From Cryomorphaceae bacterium BACL29 MAG-121220-bin8 (GTDB lineage Bacteria; Bacteroidota; Bacteroidia; Flavobacteriales; Flavobacteriaceae), in contig CAJIYP010000001.1 in NCBI GenBank assembly GCA_905181705.1, forward strand, positions 310,001 to 374,000: a DNA stretch of 64,000 nucleotides, read 5' to 3'. The notes below the pieces were generated by a model, which did no database searches, was not told the origin of the DNA, and saw nothing but the letters and a program-made list of their open reading frames with translations. How positions within the stretch are numbered: the stretch's first letter is position 1; each line of letters opens with the position of its first letter. Position numbers and translations under genes: made by a program. This document shows, in pieces, positions 9,432 through 20,797 of this stretch.

Positions 9432-9893
9432 TTAACAACAATCCGAGTCAGGATTACAGCTTAAACCATTTGCATAAATACGAACACGAGGTTTTTCATG
9501 AGGAATGCCGCATTGGTCTGGGGCTAAGCAAGCTGTTTGGGTATTGATAAGCTGAAACACAGCACCGTCAAAATCCAATTCATAACGCCCAATTGTACTT
9601 TGTTGGTATTCGATGTCTACTTCCATATTAGAATAGTCTAATTGTTTTTTTGACAATTGCAGTATATCCAATACATTTTTAGGTTTTATGCGATGGTCGG
9701 TATCAGAAGCCACCCAAAGTTGTAGATTGAGTTTATTTTCTTGCCGTAGCATACCGCCACAATCTATATAGTTACGAGTTACAATTCCTACTTCCGTGAT
9801 ATGAAAGTGCTCAGGCACAAACTGCCCATTAGGGAGTTGAAACTTTAGGGTATCTAATTCACCAAGCGTTTGTTTAAAATCTGAAAGCCACAT
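9432..9893 (-). CDS. DUF6428 family protein
   Basis: A 153-residue cytoplasmic protein with no signal peptide or membrane segment. The N-terminal LGELDTLKFQLPNGQFVPEH and the following FHITEVG match, as I recall it, the DUF6428 family of Bacteroidota. In other genomes this family often lies beside arsR and arsenic-detoxification genes; no such neighbours exist here. The C-terminus ends CNPDSDCC, a clustered-cysteine tail that could bind a soft metal or metalloid. Codon use is less AT-rich than the flanking genes, which suggests acquisition. No biochemical function can be assigned. Confidence 0.65.
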   Translation of the reverse strand: MWLSDFKQTLGELDTLKFQLPNGQFVPEHFHITEVGIVTRNYIDCGGMLRQENKLNLQLWVASDTDHRIKPKNVLDILQLSKKQLDYSNMEVDIEYQQSTIGRYELDFDGAVFQLINTQTACLAPDQCGIPHEKPRVRIYANGLSCNPDSDCC

Positions 9894-10005
9894 ACTTTTT
9901 TTTCTTGCAAAGTTATTAGAATAGTTTTAATTCAGCAACTTTTATAAAGGGAGTAGATTAATAGGGTTTAGATAATTTGTATTGGATTACAACAAAACAA
10001 ATTAA

Positions 10006-10473
10006 TTAAGAATTCCACATTTGACTTCTAATCTTTAATGCTGCATACATAATATCAACTCTGCTAATTATGCCTATAATTCTGTTAGATTTGACAACTG
10101 GGAATATTTTTCTGCGTAGTTTTAAAAATCTTGATGCTGCTTCAAATATTGTTCTGTCCGGAGAAATATAGTCTACTGATTTTTTCATATACTTAGAAAC
10201 TTTTGTATTTGAAATAGGCAGATTATAATATTGCCCATCAACAATGTTTTTCATAAGGTCACTTTCAGAAATAATTCCAACTAATTCCCCGTATTTATTA
10301 ACTACTGGCGCACCAGATATTTTTTGTTCAAATAACTCGCGCATTACGTCATAAATACAATCTGATTTGGAAAAGGTTATTACATTTTTAAACATATAGT
10401 CCTTTACAAGTATATCTTGACAAATTTTCTTGCTTTTTAGAATTTTAGGTCCTTGAAAACTTTTAATCCCCAT
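10006..10473 (-). CDS. Two-CBS-domain protein
   Basis: A 155-residue protein made almost entirely of a pair of CBS domains: the first about residues 24-83 (VKDYMFKNVITF to LVGIISESDLM) and the second about 91-150 (VSKYMKKSVDYI to IIGIISRVDIM). Paired CBS domains (a Bateman module) bind AMP, ATP, SAM or similar nucleotides. Stand-alone proteins of this type are probably energy or redox sensors that act on a partner enzyme or channel; no partner is adjacent. The start ATG at 10473 is preceded by AT-rich sequence without a clear promoter. Confidence 0.85.
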   Translation of the reverse strand: MGIKSFQGPKILKSKKICQDILVKDYMFKNVITFSKSDCIYDVMRELFEQKISGAPVVNKYGELVGIISESDLMKNIVDGQYYNLPISNTKVSKYMKKSVDYISPDRTIFEAASRFLKLRRKIFPVVKSNRIIGIISRVDIMYAALKIRSQMWNS

Positions 10474-10521
10474 TGTTATAATTTACAAAAAATTTATTAA
10501 ATGAAGAATAATAAAAAATAA

Positions 10522-10608
10522 CTACACCTTAGGCATATCAGATTCAGTCAATTCTGAAACTTCTAATCCTCGTAAGTAGGTTAAACTAACTTTACTATAT
10601 AACAACAT
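10522..10608 (-). other. Short open frame, possible gene remnant
   Basis: Between the CBS protein and the phosphatase the minus strand holds an open frame ending in TAG at 10522. From the only ATG (10608) it gives 28 residues, ending ELTESDMPKV. The frame stays open upstream to about 10675 without another ATG, and the amino-acid mix (ISLTASTMLLYSKVSLTYLR) looks protein-like rather than random AT-rich DNA. It could be a tiny gene or the decayed 3' end of a lost one. I do not recognise the family. Confidence 0.25.
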
Positions 10609-10689
10609 AGTGCTGGCAGTTAAAGAGATTACCTCATCTTGATTAAATAAAAATTCGTTTAAAACTATATTTTTATTAATTTTACATTA

Positions 10690-12021
10690 TTGAAAAAAAA
10701 CCTTTTTATTTCTTTTTTTACAGTCATTTACTGTTTAAATATATTTTCTCAAAAATCTAATGATTCCCATAATCACAATCATGTAGGTTTACATCACTGG
10801 GAAATTCCTAGTAAAGATCCAGATAGAATTATACTAACCTTTAATGGAGATCCCTCATCGAAAAGAGCGGTAACATGGAGAACAGACTCCACAGTAAAGA
10901 AATCTGTGGCACAGATTGCCCTTGCGGGTGTTAATTCTAGGTTTTCCAAAAATGCAATAACCTACACTGCATCTACTGAGAAATTTGATGTAGGCCTTTA
11001 TAAATCAAACAATTCTTATATGGTTAATTACCATAGTGTGACATTTGAAAAATTGGAACCAAACTCATTGTATGCCTATAGAGTTGGAGACGGAACCAAT
11101 TGGTCTGAATGGATCCAATTTTTGACCGCTAATAATGATTACAGTCCTACCCAATTTGTTTACTTTGGAGACGCTCAAAATGATGTGTTAAGTCACTGGT
11201 CTAGGGTTATTAGAATGGCATATCAAACAGCTCCAAATGCATCTTTTGTAATTCATGCTGGAGATTTGGTAGATACTGCTCACAAGGATTATGAATGGGC
11301 ACAATGGTTTAAGGCTGGAGGTTTTATTCACAGTCAATGGACAGCAATTCCTGTTGTTGGTAATCACGAATTTCAAAGAACTAATAAATCAAGTCCTAAA
11401 AAATTATCTATTCAGTGGAGGCCTCAATTTACATTACCTGTTGAGAAAAGTTTAAATTCCAAGCTTCATGAAACTGTTTATACAGTTAATTACCAAGATG
11501 TATTAATATTAGTTCTAAACTCTACAGATTTTCTTGAAGAACAAACTGAATATATTAAGGACAAGCTCAGTAATAGTGCTGCTAAGTGGAAAATTGTCAC
11601 ATGTCATCATTCTATATTTTCACCAGCTAAGGGTAGGGATTTTGAATATGCAAGAAAACATTGGAAGCCATTATTTGATCAGTATGGTGTTGATTTAGTT
11701 TTAAACGGTCATGACCATACATATGCTAGGGGACATGTTCCGGTAATAACTGCAGATCTTAATAAATCTGCAAATTTTAATACTTTATACGTAACCTCTG
11801 TAAGTGGACCAAAACAATACAAATTAGGTCTAGAGCAAATAAAAAGCTTTAAAGCTGATGGATATCAGGCTGATAAATTGGGTGAACAGACACAATTCTT
11901 TCAAGTTATTTCTATTGAGAATGACCAATTAATTTATAAGGCTTATACAGTTTTAGGACAGGAATATGATAAGGCAGTAATTATCAAAGATTTTTTAACT
12001 GGAACAAAAACTTTGAAATAA
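10690..12021 (+). CDS. Purple acid phosphatase-like metallophosphoesterase, secreted
   Basis: A 443-residue protein with a signal peptide (about residues 1-20, ending NIFSQ), an N-terminal fibronectin-like purple acid phosphatase domain (about 42-147) and a calcineurin-like catalytic domain. The dimetal motifs appear in order: GDAQND (Asp161), GDLVD (Asp192), GNHE (225-227), CHH, and GHDHTYAR near the end. Members hydrolyse phosphate monoesters outside the cytoplasm, often to scavenge phosphate. The only start that gives the signal peptide is TTG at 10690. It stands alone and is followed by the convergent ssrA terminator. No Pho-box-like site was recognised. Confidence 0.9.
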   Translation: MKKNLFISFFTVIYCLNIFSQKSNDSHNHNHVGLHHWEIPSKDPDRIILTFNGDPSSKRAVTWRTDSTVKKSVAQIALAGVNSRFSKNAITYTASTEKFDVGLYKSNNSYMVNYHSVTFEKLEPNSLYAYRVGDGTNWSEWIQFLTANNDYSPTQFVYFGDAQNDVLSHWSRVIRMAYQTAPNASFVIHAGDLVDTAHKDYEWAQWFKAGGFIHSQWTAIPVVGNHEFQRTNKSSPKKLSIQWRPQFTLPVEKSLNSKLHETVYTVNYQDVLILVLNSTDFLEEQTEYIKDKLSNSAAKWKIVTCHHSIFSPAKGRDFEYARKHWKPLFDQYGVDLVLNGHDHTYARGHVPVITADLNKSANFNTLYVTSVSGPKQYKLGLEQIKSFKADGYQADKLGEQTQFFQVISIENDQLIYKAYTVLGQEYDKAVIIKDFLTGTKTLK

Positions 12022-12102
12022 TCCTTTTTTTACACCCTTATCTTTTTGAATGGGAAAAAAAACAGTGTTGGCCCTACAATAATCGTATAATTTTTAAAAA
12101 TA

Positions 12103-12141
12103 AAAACCCTAATCACTTGTTTATAAAGTAGTTAGGGTTTT
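12103..12141 (-). terminator. Rho-independent terminator of ssrA
   Basis: Perfect 10-bp arms AAAACCCTAA (12103-12112) and TTAGGGTTTT (12132-12141), with a further short inner stem, lie just past the 3' end of tmRNA. On the minus strand the hairpin is followed by a T-rich run, as expected for an intrinsic terminator. Confidence 0.8.
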
Positions 12142-12147
12142 AAATTG

Positions 12148-12541
12148 TGGAGTCGGAGGGAATCGAACCCTCGTCCAAACAAGCGACAAAATAGCTTTCT
12201 ACAGATATAGTTTTCATTTAATTTTCGATAACATTCTGACTGAAAACTGCCTAAATGTTACTTAGCTTTTTTATTTTAAAACCCTACCAAAGCCTTAGGG
12301 TTTCTATGTTGACTTTGATGGTGTCTCATAATGAATCGCCGTCAACAAGGGCTGTTCTGAGACATCTCACTTTCCCGCCTGGCGGGACAAGGCCTTAACC
12401 TACTATAATTCGGTTGTTAGGCTGCAAGAGCGTAATTGTTTTCGCCATTTAAAGTTTGGTACTAGAATATTTACGAGCTATAGTCCAGAGCTCGATCTGC
12501 TTACCATTCAATCGGACTCGCTGTCAAAACCAGTCGACCCC
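12148..12541 (-). ncRNA. ssrA: tmRNA (ssrA)
   Basis: Transfer-messenger RNA that rescues stalled ribosomes together with SmpB. The tRNA-like ends are clear: 5' GGGGTCGACTGG (complement at 12530-12541) and 3' GGTTCGATTCCCTCCGACTC (complement from 12149). They pair as a seven-base acceptor stem (GGGGTCG with CGACTCC). The CCA end is not encoded. The internal reading frame gives the degradation tag GENNYALAA followed by TAA (complement around 12417-12446), a tag typical of Bacteroidota. The length of about 394 nt is normal for a one-piece tmRNA. Confidence 0.97.
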
Positions 12542-12575
12542 AATTTATTTTCAAAGAACAAAAAATTTGCAAGCG

Positions 12576-12583
12576 CAAATATA
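12576..12583 (-). promoter_or_regulatory. Candidate -7 box for ssrA
   Basis: The complement reads TATATTTG, a perfect match to the Bacteroidota -7 consensus TAnnTTTG, about 35 bases upstream of the mature tmRNA 5' end. No -33 TTTG with the usual spacing is visible, so the promoter is only partly supported. Confidence 0.45.
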
Positions 12584-12595
12584 TATTAATTTGAT

Positions 12596-13414
12596 TTATT
12601 TAAAGCTGTTCGTTGCTTTTCTAATAATAACTAGCTTTTCTAAAAGATTCTCCAGTTTACTAATATTAAGCATATTAGCTCCATCACTTTTTGCGTTTTT
12701 AGGGTCAAAGTGAGTTTCTATAAAAATTCCATCAGCACCACAAGCAATCCCTGCTTTAGCAATAGTTTCTATCATTTCAGGTCTTCCTCCTGTGACACCA
12801 GACGATTGATTTGGTTGCTGAAGTGAGTGCGTAACATCTAGAACAACAGGTGCAAACTCCTTCATTACAGGTATTCCTCTAAAATCAACTAATAAATCTT
12901 GATAACCAAACATGCTACCTCTCTCTGTAATAAAAGAATTATTATTTCCGGAATCTTTAATTTTTTTTACAGCATGAGACATGCTCTCAGGACTCATAAA
13001 CTGACCTTTTTTTAAACTAACATGTTTTCCAGTTTTTGCTGCAGCTACCAATAAGTCAGTTTGTCTCACTAAAAAGGCAGGTATTTGAAGAATGTCTACA
13101 TATTTTGCAGCGAGATTAGCATCATTAATTTCATGAATATCAGTGATAGTGGGTATTTGAAATTTTTTACCTACTTTTTTTAAAATGTTCAATGCTTTTT
13201 CATCTCCAATCCCAGTAAAACTATCAATTCTACTTCTATTTGCTTTTTTGAAACTTCCCTTAAATATAAACGGTATTTTTAATCTATTTGATATATCAAA
13301 TATTTTTTCAGCAATTTCAAATGCCATTTCTTCTCCCTCAATAGCACATGGTCCGGCTATTAAAAAGAAATTATTTGAATCAATATGTTTAATATTTTTT
13401 ATTTTATCAATCAT
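12596..13414 (-). CDS. kdsA: 3-deoxy-8-phosphooctulonate synthase (KdsA)
   Basis: A complete 272-residue KdsA. It condenses phosphoenolpyruvate with arabinose 5-phosphate to make Kdo-8-phosphate, the committed step to the Kdo of lipopolysaccharide. Visible signatures are FFLIAGPCAIEGEE at the N-terminus, FKGSFKKANRSR (arabinose phosphate and PEP binding), TDIHE, FLVRQTDLL, KKGQFMSP, TERGSMFGY and DVTHSLQQPNQ. The NR pair after KKA and the intact length fit the family well. The gene ends about 185 bases after the start of the divergent-side intergenic region that precedes typA. It is upstream of and co-oriented with ssrA. Confidence 0.96.
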   Translation of the reverse strand: MIDKIKNIKHIDSNNFFLIAGPCAIEGEEMAFEIAEKIFDISNRLKIPFIFKGSFKKANRSRIDSFTGIGDEKALNILKKVGKKFQIPTITDIHEINDANLAAKYVDILQIPAFLVRQTDLLVAAAKTGKHVSLKKGQFMSPESMSHAVKKIKDSGNNNSFITERGSMFGYQDLLVDFRGIPVMKEFAPVVLDVTHSLQQPNQSSGVTGGRPEMIETIAKAGIACGADGIFIETHFDPKNAKSDGANMLNISKLENLLEKLVIIRKATNSFK

Positions 13415-13494
13415 GTGTAAAAATAAATATATGCTAAATTAAATAATATTCTCTAGTTCTATGGTTTTGATGCAATTAGTATGTAAAAAGACAT

Positions 13495-13502
13495 TACATT
13501 TG
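13495..13502 (+). promoter_or_regulatory. Candidate -7 box for typA
   Basis: TACATTTG matches TAnnTTTG and lies 22 bases before the typA start. The nearest upstream TTTG (13466-13469) is 25 bases away, longer than the usual 19-21, so the -33 element is uncertain. Confidence 0.4.
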
Positions 13503-13524
13503 CGCGAAAATATAGAAAGTTTAG

Positions 13525-15297
13525 ATGCAATCAATAAGAAACATCGCAATCATTGCGCACGTTGACCACGGAAAAACAACCTTAGTCGATAAAATTATAG
13601 ATCAAGCCAAAATCTTAGACGATCGTAAAGAGCGTAAGGATTTATTATTGGACAATAATGATTTGGAACGTGAAAGAGGAATTACTATTCTTTCTAAAAA
13701 TGTATCGGTAGATTACAAAGGCGTAAAGATTAATGTAATAGATACACCTGGTCACGCTGATTTCGGTGGTGAAGTAGAGCGTGTTTTGAAAATGGCAGAT
13801 GGAGTATTGTTATTAGTTGATGCTTTTGAAGGACCTATGCCACAAACTCGTTTTGTACTTGGAAAAGCATTAGAATTAGGTTTAACACCAATTGTAGTTA
13901 TAAATAAAGTAGATAAAGAAAATTGTACACCAGATTTAGTGCATGAAAAAGTATTTGATTTAATGTTTGCACTAGATGCAACGGAGAGTCAACTAAACTT
14001 TGCAACAATTTATGGTTCAGCTAAAAATGGATGGATGTCAACGGATTGGCAAAATCCCAAAGAAAATATTTTAGATTTATTAGATGCTGTAATTGAGTCA
14101 ATTCCTGAAGCACCTTACAGAGAAGGGTCCTCACAAATGCAAATCACATCATTAGATTTTTCATCATTTACAGGAAGACTCGCTATTGGACGTGTATTTA
14201 GAGGAGATTTAGAAGACAATAAGGATTATATGTTGTGTAAAGCAGATGGTTCTACTAAAAAGGTAAGGATTAAAGAATTACATGTTTTTGAGGGAATGGG
14301 TAAAGTGAAAGTTTCTAATGTAAGAAGCGGAGATATATGTGCTATTACTGGCCTAGAAGGATTTGAAATTGGTGATACAATTGCAGATGTTGAAAACCCA
14401 GAAGCATTACCAAGAATTGAAGTAGATCAACCTACTATGAGTATGCTATTTACTATTAATAATTCACCATTTTTTGGTAAAGAAGGTAAATATGTAACTT
14501 CTCGTCATTTGCGTGATAGATTGTTTAAAGAAATGGAAAAAAACTTGGCTTTACGTGTAGATACAACTGATAGTGAAGATAAATTTAATGTTTATGGACG
14601 TGGAGTTTTACACTTATCAGTATTGATTGAAACAATGCGAAGAGAAGGATACGAATTACAAGTTGGAAGGCCGCAGGTGATTATAAAAGATATTGATGGA
14701 GTAAAATCTGAACCATATGAAACTCTTTCTATTGATGTTCCAGAAGACGGTTCTTCAAAAGCAATTAATTTAGTTTCGTTACGTAAAGGAGACTTATTGG
14801 TAATGGAGCCAAAAGGAGATTTACAGCATTTAGAGTTTACAATTCCCTCTAGGGGATTAATTGGTTTACGTAATAAAATTTTAACTGCAACTGCAGGTAC
14901 AGCAATTATTAATCATAGATTTAGTGAGTATGGTCCTTTCAAGGGAGAGTTTTCTGAGGATATTAAAGGTGCTATTGTTTCATCTGCAGCTGGAAAAGCG
15001 ACTGCTTATGCAATTGATAGACTTCAGGACAGAGGACGCTTTTTTATAGACATTAATGAAGAAATTTATATTGGTCAAGTGGTTGGTGAAAACAGTAAAG
15101 ATTCCGACATGGGTGTTAACTTAATCAAAGGAAAGCAATTGACTAACATGCGAAAGTCTGGAACTGATGAAGCTATGAAAATTGCTCCTAAAGTTGATTT
15201 TTCTCTTGAAGAATGTATGGAGTATATTAAAGGTGATGAGTACTTAGAGGTTACTCCAGCTAGTCTACGTATGAGAAAAATTACTTTTAAAGCTTAA
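13525..15297 (+). CDS. typA: Ribosome-associated GTPase TypA/BipA
   Basis: A 590-residue translational GTPase, close to the usual 600. The G domain shows AHVDHGKTT (G1), RGITI (G2), DTPGHADF (G3) and NKVD (G4), followed by the EF-G-like domains II, III and V and the TypA-specific C-terminal domain ending SLRMRKITF. BipA binds the ribosome and helps 50S assembly and stress or cold growth. The gene stands alone behind its own promoter region and is convergent with ftsE, with only 3 bases between the stops. Confidence 0.96.
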   Translation: MQSIRNIAIIAHVDHGKTTLVDKIIDQAKILDDRKERKDLLLDNNDLERERGITILSKNVSVDYKGVKINVIDTPGHADFGGEVERVLKMADGVLLLVDAFEGPMPQTRFVLGKALELGLTPIVVINKVDKENCTPDLVHEKVFDLMFALDATESQLNFATIYGSAKNGWMSTDWQNPKENILDLLDAVIESIPEAPYREGSSQMQITSLDFSSFTGRLAIGRVFRGDLEDNKDYMLCKADGSTKKVRIKELHVFEGMGKVKVSNVRSGDICAITGLEGFEIGDTIADVENPEALPRIEVDQPTMSMLFTINNSPFFGKEGKYVTSRHLRDRLFKEMEKNLALRVDTTDSEDKFNVYGRGVLHLSVLIETMRREGYELQVGRPQVIIKDIDGVKSEPYETLSIDVPEDGSSKAINLVSLRKGDLLVMEPKGDLQHLEFTIPSRGLIGLRNKILTATAGTAIINHRFSEYGPFKGEFSEDIKGAIVSSAAGKATAYAIDRLQDRGRFFIDINEEIYIGQVVGENSKDSDMGVNLIKGKQLTNMRKSGTDEAMKIAPKVDFSLEECMEYIKGDEYLEVTPASLRMRKITFKA

Positions 15298-15300
15298 AGA

Positions 15301-15987
15301 CTAATTAGGTATTTTTTTAGATAGTTGATAAAATTTACCATCTTCAATTCTTAGGGTTTTTGCAGGAAATTTCGATATTATTTCATAATCGTGAGTTGCG
15401 ATTACAACGGTAGTTCCATTTTTATTTATTTTTTTTAAAACTTCCATTACTTCTAAACTAGTAGCCGGATCTAGATTTCCTGTAGGTTCATCAGCTAAAA
15501 TTATTTTAGGTTTATTTAAAAGAGCTCTTGCTATAGCTATTCTTTGTTGCTCTCCACCAGAAAGTTCATGAGGAAATTTATTTATTAGTTCATTTAATTT
15601 AACTTTTTCTAGGACTTTTTCAATTCTTTTTTGAATTTTAATTTTATCTTTCCAATCAGTGGCTTTCAAAACAAATTCAAGGTTTTTTCCAACAGATCGG
15701 TCTGGAAGAAGTTTAAAGTCTTGAAAAACAATTCCGAGTTTTCTTCTTAAAAAAGGAATTTTCTTTTCTTTAATTTTCACGATATCCATTCCCGCAACAT
15801 TTCCTTGTCCCTTTTTTAATTTAATATCTCCATATAAAATTTTAAGTAAACTACTTTTTCCGCTTCCAGTTTTACCAATTAAATACATAAACTCTCCTTT
15901 TTTAACTGAAAGAGATACGTCGCTTAGAATTTTTTTTTCATCAATAGTTATGTTGATGTTTTTTAAATCAATTATAGAATTTTCCAT
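15301..15987 (-). CDS. ftsE: Cell-division ABC ATPase FtsE-like
   Basis: A 228-residue ABC ATPase with Walker [10 protein letters not shown] (about residue 38), the Q-loop in [10 protein letters not shown], signature LSGGEQQR, Walker [13 protein letters not shown] and the switch His in ATHDYE. The short length, [12 protein letters not shown] and DEPTGNLDP are typical of FtsE. With FtsX it controls cell-wall hydrolases at the division site. The ftsX partner is not adjacent; in Bacteroidota ftsE and ftsX are commonly separated. A generic LolD/MacB-type ATPase is the alternative. Confidence 0.82.
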   Translation of the reverse strand: MENSIIDLKNINITIDEKKILSDVSLSVKKGEFMYLIGKTGSGKSSLLKILYGDIKLKKGQGNVAGMDIVKIKEKKIPFLRRKLGIVFQDFKLLPDRSVGKNLEFVLKATDWKDKIKIQKRIEKVLEKVKLNELINKFPHELSGGEQQRIAIARALLNKPKIILADEPTGNLDPATSLEVMEVLKKINKNGTTVVIATHDYEIISKFPAKTLRIEDGKFYQLSKKIPN

Positions 15988-16174
15988 TATTAATATGAAT
16001 ATATAAAAAAAGTTAATTTACTAAATCTTTCAATTCATAAGTATATTTTATTTTTTTTTATATTATTATTGATATTTATTACTATTTATTTATTATTAGT
16101 TAAAATATGTAGCTAATTAATAGTTTATTGATTTCATTTACATATATTTTAACAATATTTGTAAAAAAATTATT

Positions 16175-17839
16175 ATGTGTGGAATAGTATGTGCTTTAGA
16201 TATAAAACAAGATTCTAATTTATTAAGACCTAAAGTTTTAGAAATGTCTAAAAAAGTAAGACACAGGGGTCCTGATTGGAGTGGGATTCATTGTGGAAAA
16301 AACGTTCTATTAGCCCATGAGCGTTTGGCTATTGTTGATCCACAATCGGGGAATCAACCTATTTTTAGCTCTGATAAAAAATTGATTTTAGCAGCTAATG
16401 GTGAAATTTACAATCACAGAACATTAAAAGATGCTTTACAAGTTGGTTATGACTTTCAAACTAATTCTGATTGCGAAATTATTTTAGCTCTTTACAAAGA
16501 AAAGGGAAGTAAGTTTCTAGACGATTTGAATGGAATTTTTGCTTTTGTTTTGTACGATGAAAATAAAGAAGAGTATTTAGTTGCTCGTGATCATATGGGA
16601 ATTATTCCTCTTTATATGGGTTGGGATAAATTTGGCACTTTTTATGTTGCATCTGAATTAAAAGCATTAGAGGGAATTTGTAATAAAATAGAAATATTTC
16701 CACCTGGACATTACTTGTCTAGTCAAGATACTAGCCCAGTTAAATGGTACCAAAGAGATTGGATGAAATACGATGCCGTTTCAGAAAATGACACAGATTT
16801 AGAGTCTCTTCAAAATGCTTTAGAGGAAGCCGTTCATCGACAACTCATGAGTGATGTCCCTTATGGGGTTCTTCTTTCAGGTGGACTTGATTCTTCAATT
16901 ACTTCGGCACTTGCTAAAAAGTATTCAAAAAATAGAATTGAATCAGATGATAAAAAGGCAGCTTGGTATCCACAGCTACACTCATTTGCTGTTGGTCTTG
17001 TTGGATCTCCTGATTTAAAGGCTGCTAAGCTTGTTGCAGACCACATAGACTCTATTCATCATGAAGTAACCTTTACTATCCAAGAAGGTTTAGATGCGAT
17101 TAAGGATGTCATTTTTCATTTAGAAACCTATGATGTAACGACTGTTAGAGCATCTACTCCAATGTATTTAATGGCTAGAGTAATAAAGTCCATGGGAATA
17201 AAGATGGTACTGTCTGGTGAGGGAGCAGACGAAATTTTTGGAGGCTATTTGTATTTTCATAAAGCACCAAGCCCAGAAGAATTTCATAAAGAAACTGTAA
17301 GAAAACTAGAAAAACTATACCAATACGACTGTCTTAGAGCCAATAAATCTTTAGCAGCTTGGGGAATTGAAGGTAGGGTCCCGTTTCTTGATAAGGAGTT
17401 CATTGATGTTGCAATGAGAATTAATCCAAAAGACAAGATGATTAATAAAGAAAGAATGGAAAAATGGGTTTTAAGAAAATCTTTTGAAAATTATCTTCCA
17501 AAATCAGTAGCTTGGCGACAGAAAGAACAATTTAGTGATGGTGTTGGCTACGATTGGATAGATAGTTTAAAAGAACTAGTAGATAAAGAAGTTTCTGAGG
17601 AAATGTTTAAAAACGCAAAATTTACTTTTCCTTTTCAAACCCCAATGTCTAAAGAAGAATATTATTACAGATCTATTTTTGAATCTCATTTCCCATCTGA
17701 AACTGCAGCTAAAACAGTTCCCTCTGTTCCATCCGTAGCTTGCAGTACTCCTACAGCTTTAGAATGGGACAAGTCTTTTAAAAACATGAACGATCCCTCA
17801 GGAAGATCCATTTCTAATATTCACTTAGATTCATATTAA
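16175..17839 (+). CDS. asnB: Glutamine-hydrolysing asparagine synthetase B
   Basis: A complete 554-residue AsnB. Cys2 (after removal of Met1 from MCGIVCALD) is the glutaminase nucleophile; RHRGPDWSG, NGEIYNH and the glutamine site around DCEIILALY follow. The synthetase half has the PP-loop SGGLDSS (about residue 233) and SGEGADEIFGGY. The enzyme uses glutamine, aspartate and ATP to make asparagine in the cytoplasm. The length and the C-terminal KTVPSVPSVACSTPTALEWD match the bacterial/plant asnB type. A gap of nearly 190 AT-rich bases precedes it and should hold its promoter. Confidence 0.96.
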   Translation: MCGIVCALDIKQDSNLLRPKVLEMSKKVRHRGPDWSGIHCGKNVLLAHERLAIVDPQSGNQPIFSSDKKLILAANGEIYNHRTLKDALQVGYDFQTNSDCEIILALYKEKGSKFLDDLNGIFAFVLYDENKEEYLVARDHMGIIPLYMGWDKFGTFYVASELKALEGICNKIEIFPPGHYLSSQDTSPVKWYQRDWMKYDAVSENDTDLESLQNALEEAVHRQLMSDVPYGVLLSGGLDSSITSALAKKYSKNRIESDDKKAAWYPQLHSFAVGLVGSPDLKAAKLVADHIDSIHHEVTFTIQEGLDAIKDVIFHLETYDVTTVRASTPMYLMARVIKSMGIKMVLSGEGADEIFGGYLYFHKAPSPEEFHKETVRKLEKLYQYDCLRANKSLAAWGIEGRVPFLDKEFIDVAMRINPKDKMINKERMEKWVLRKSFENYLPKSVAWRQKEQFSDGVGYDWIDSLKELVDKEVSEEMFKNAKFTFPFQTPMSKEEYYYRSIFESHFPSETAAKTVPSVPSVACSTPTALEWDKSFKNMNDPSGRSISNIHLDSY

Positions 17840-17905
17840 AATACTTAATTTTTTTACATAAATTGTTGATAACTTGACCCTATTCTTCTCTGTTAAATAA
17901 CGTAA

Positions 17906-19852
<1,947 letters not shown>

Positions 19853-19918
19853 AAGAGAGTTTATAGAGAAAAATGCAACTTATGCAAACATTGATGTTTA
19901 ATATAAATCAATAGATAA

Positions 19919-20797
19919 ATGAAAGTAACAATAGTAGGAGCTGGGAATGTTGGTTCAACTTGTGCAGATGTAATAGCATCTCAGTCCATAGCAAGTGAAG
20001 TAGTTCTTCTTGATATAAAAGAAGGTTTTGCTGAGGGTAAAGCATTGGATATGATGCAAACTGCAACAACATTAGGTTTTGGAACTAAAATAGTAGGTAC
20101 AACTGGTGATTATTCAGTTACTGCCAATAGTGATGTAGTAGTCATTACTTCGGGAATCCCTAGAAAGCCAGGAATGACCAGAGAAGAATTGATTGGAATA
20201 AATGCTAGTATTGTAAAGGATGTTTCACAAAACATTTTGAAACATTCTAGTGATGCCATAATTGTAGTGGTTTCAAATCCAATGGATACGATGACTTACT
20301 TAGCTTTAAACTCTACTGGTTTACCTAAAAATAGAGTCATTGGTATGGGTGGTGCTTTAGATAGTTCAAGATTCAAAACCTATCTATCTCTAGCGCTAGA
20401 TAGACCAGCTAATGATATACATGGGATGGTTATAGGAGGACATGGAGATACTACAATGATTCCATTAACTAGACTTGCAACTTATAATGGAATTCCTATT
20501 TCTGACATAATTTCTGACGAAAAACTTCAAAAAGTTTCTCAAGATACTATGGTTGGTGGAGCCACATTAACTAAGCTTTTAGGCACTTCTGCTTGGTACG
20601 CCCCTGGCGCTTCTGTAGCTTATTTAGTTAATTCCATACTTAATGATCAAAAGAGAATAATCCCTTGTTCTGTTCTTCTTGATGGAGAATATAATCAAGA
20701 CGATATATGTATTGGAGTTCCATGTATTATTGGTAAAAATGGTTGTGAAAAAATCATTAATCTAGATTTAAATGATCAAGAAATGATGAAAGTTTAG
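19919..20797 (+). CDS. mdh: Malate dehydrogenase (C-terminus frameshifted)
   Basis: An LDH-like malate dehydrogenase of the TCA cycle. The Rossmann motif GAGNVGSTCADV is at the N-terminus, the catalytic loop reads SGIPRKPGMTREEL (substrate Arg pair), then VVSNPMDTMTYLA and the catalytic His in GGHGDTTMIP. The frame stops at NDQEMMKV after 292 residues. Reading on in the next frame gives FSQSAEAVRRMNLALKEN and a TAA at 20849, which is the normal C-terminal helix. One surplus A in the AAA before GTTTAG accounts for it. The full protein would be about 310 residues. It follows gyrB by a short gap. Confidence 0.93.
   Translation: MKVTIVGAGNVGSTCADVIASQSIASEVVLLDIKEGFAEGKALDMMQTATTLGFGTKIVGTTGDYSVTANSDVVVITSGIPRKPGMTREELIGINASIVKDVSQNILKHSSDAIIVVVSNPMDTMTYLALNSTGLPKNRVIGMGGALDSSRFKTYLSLALDRPANDIHGMVIGGHGDTTMIPLTRLATYNGIPISDIISDEKLQKVSQDTMVGGATLTKLLGTSAWYAPGASVAYLVNSILNDQKRIIPCSVLLDGEYNQDDICIGVPCIIGKNGCEKIINLDLNDQEMMKV

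Noticed and set aside
13466-13502. Full promoter for typA
   Set aside because: The -7 box is good but the only TTTG upstream is 25 bases away, outside the usual spacing, so only the -7 box is listed.
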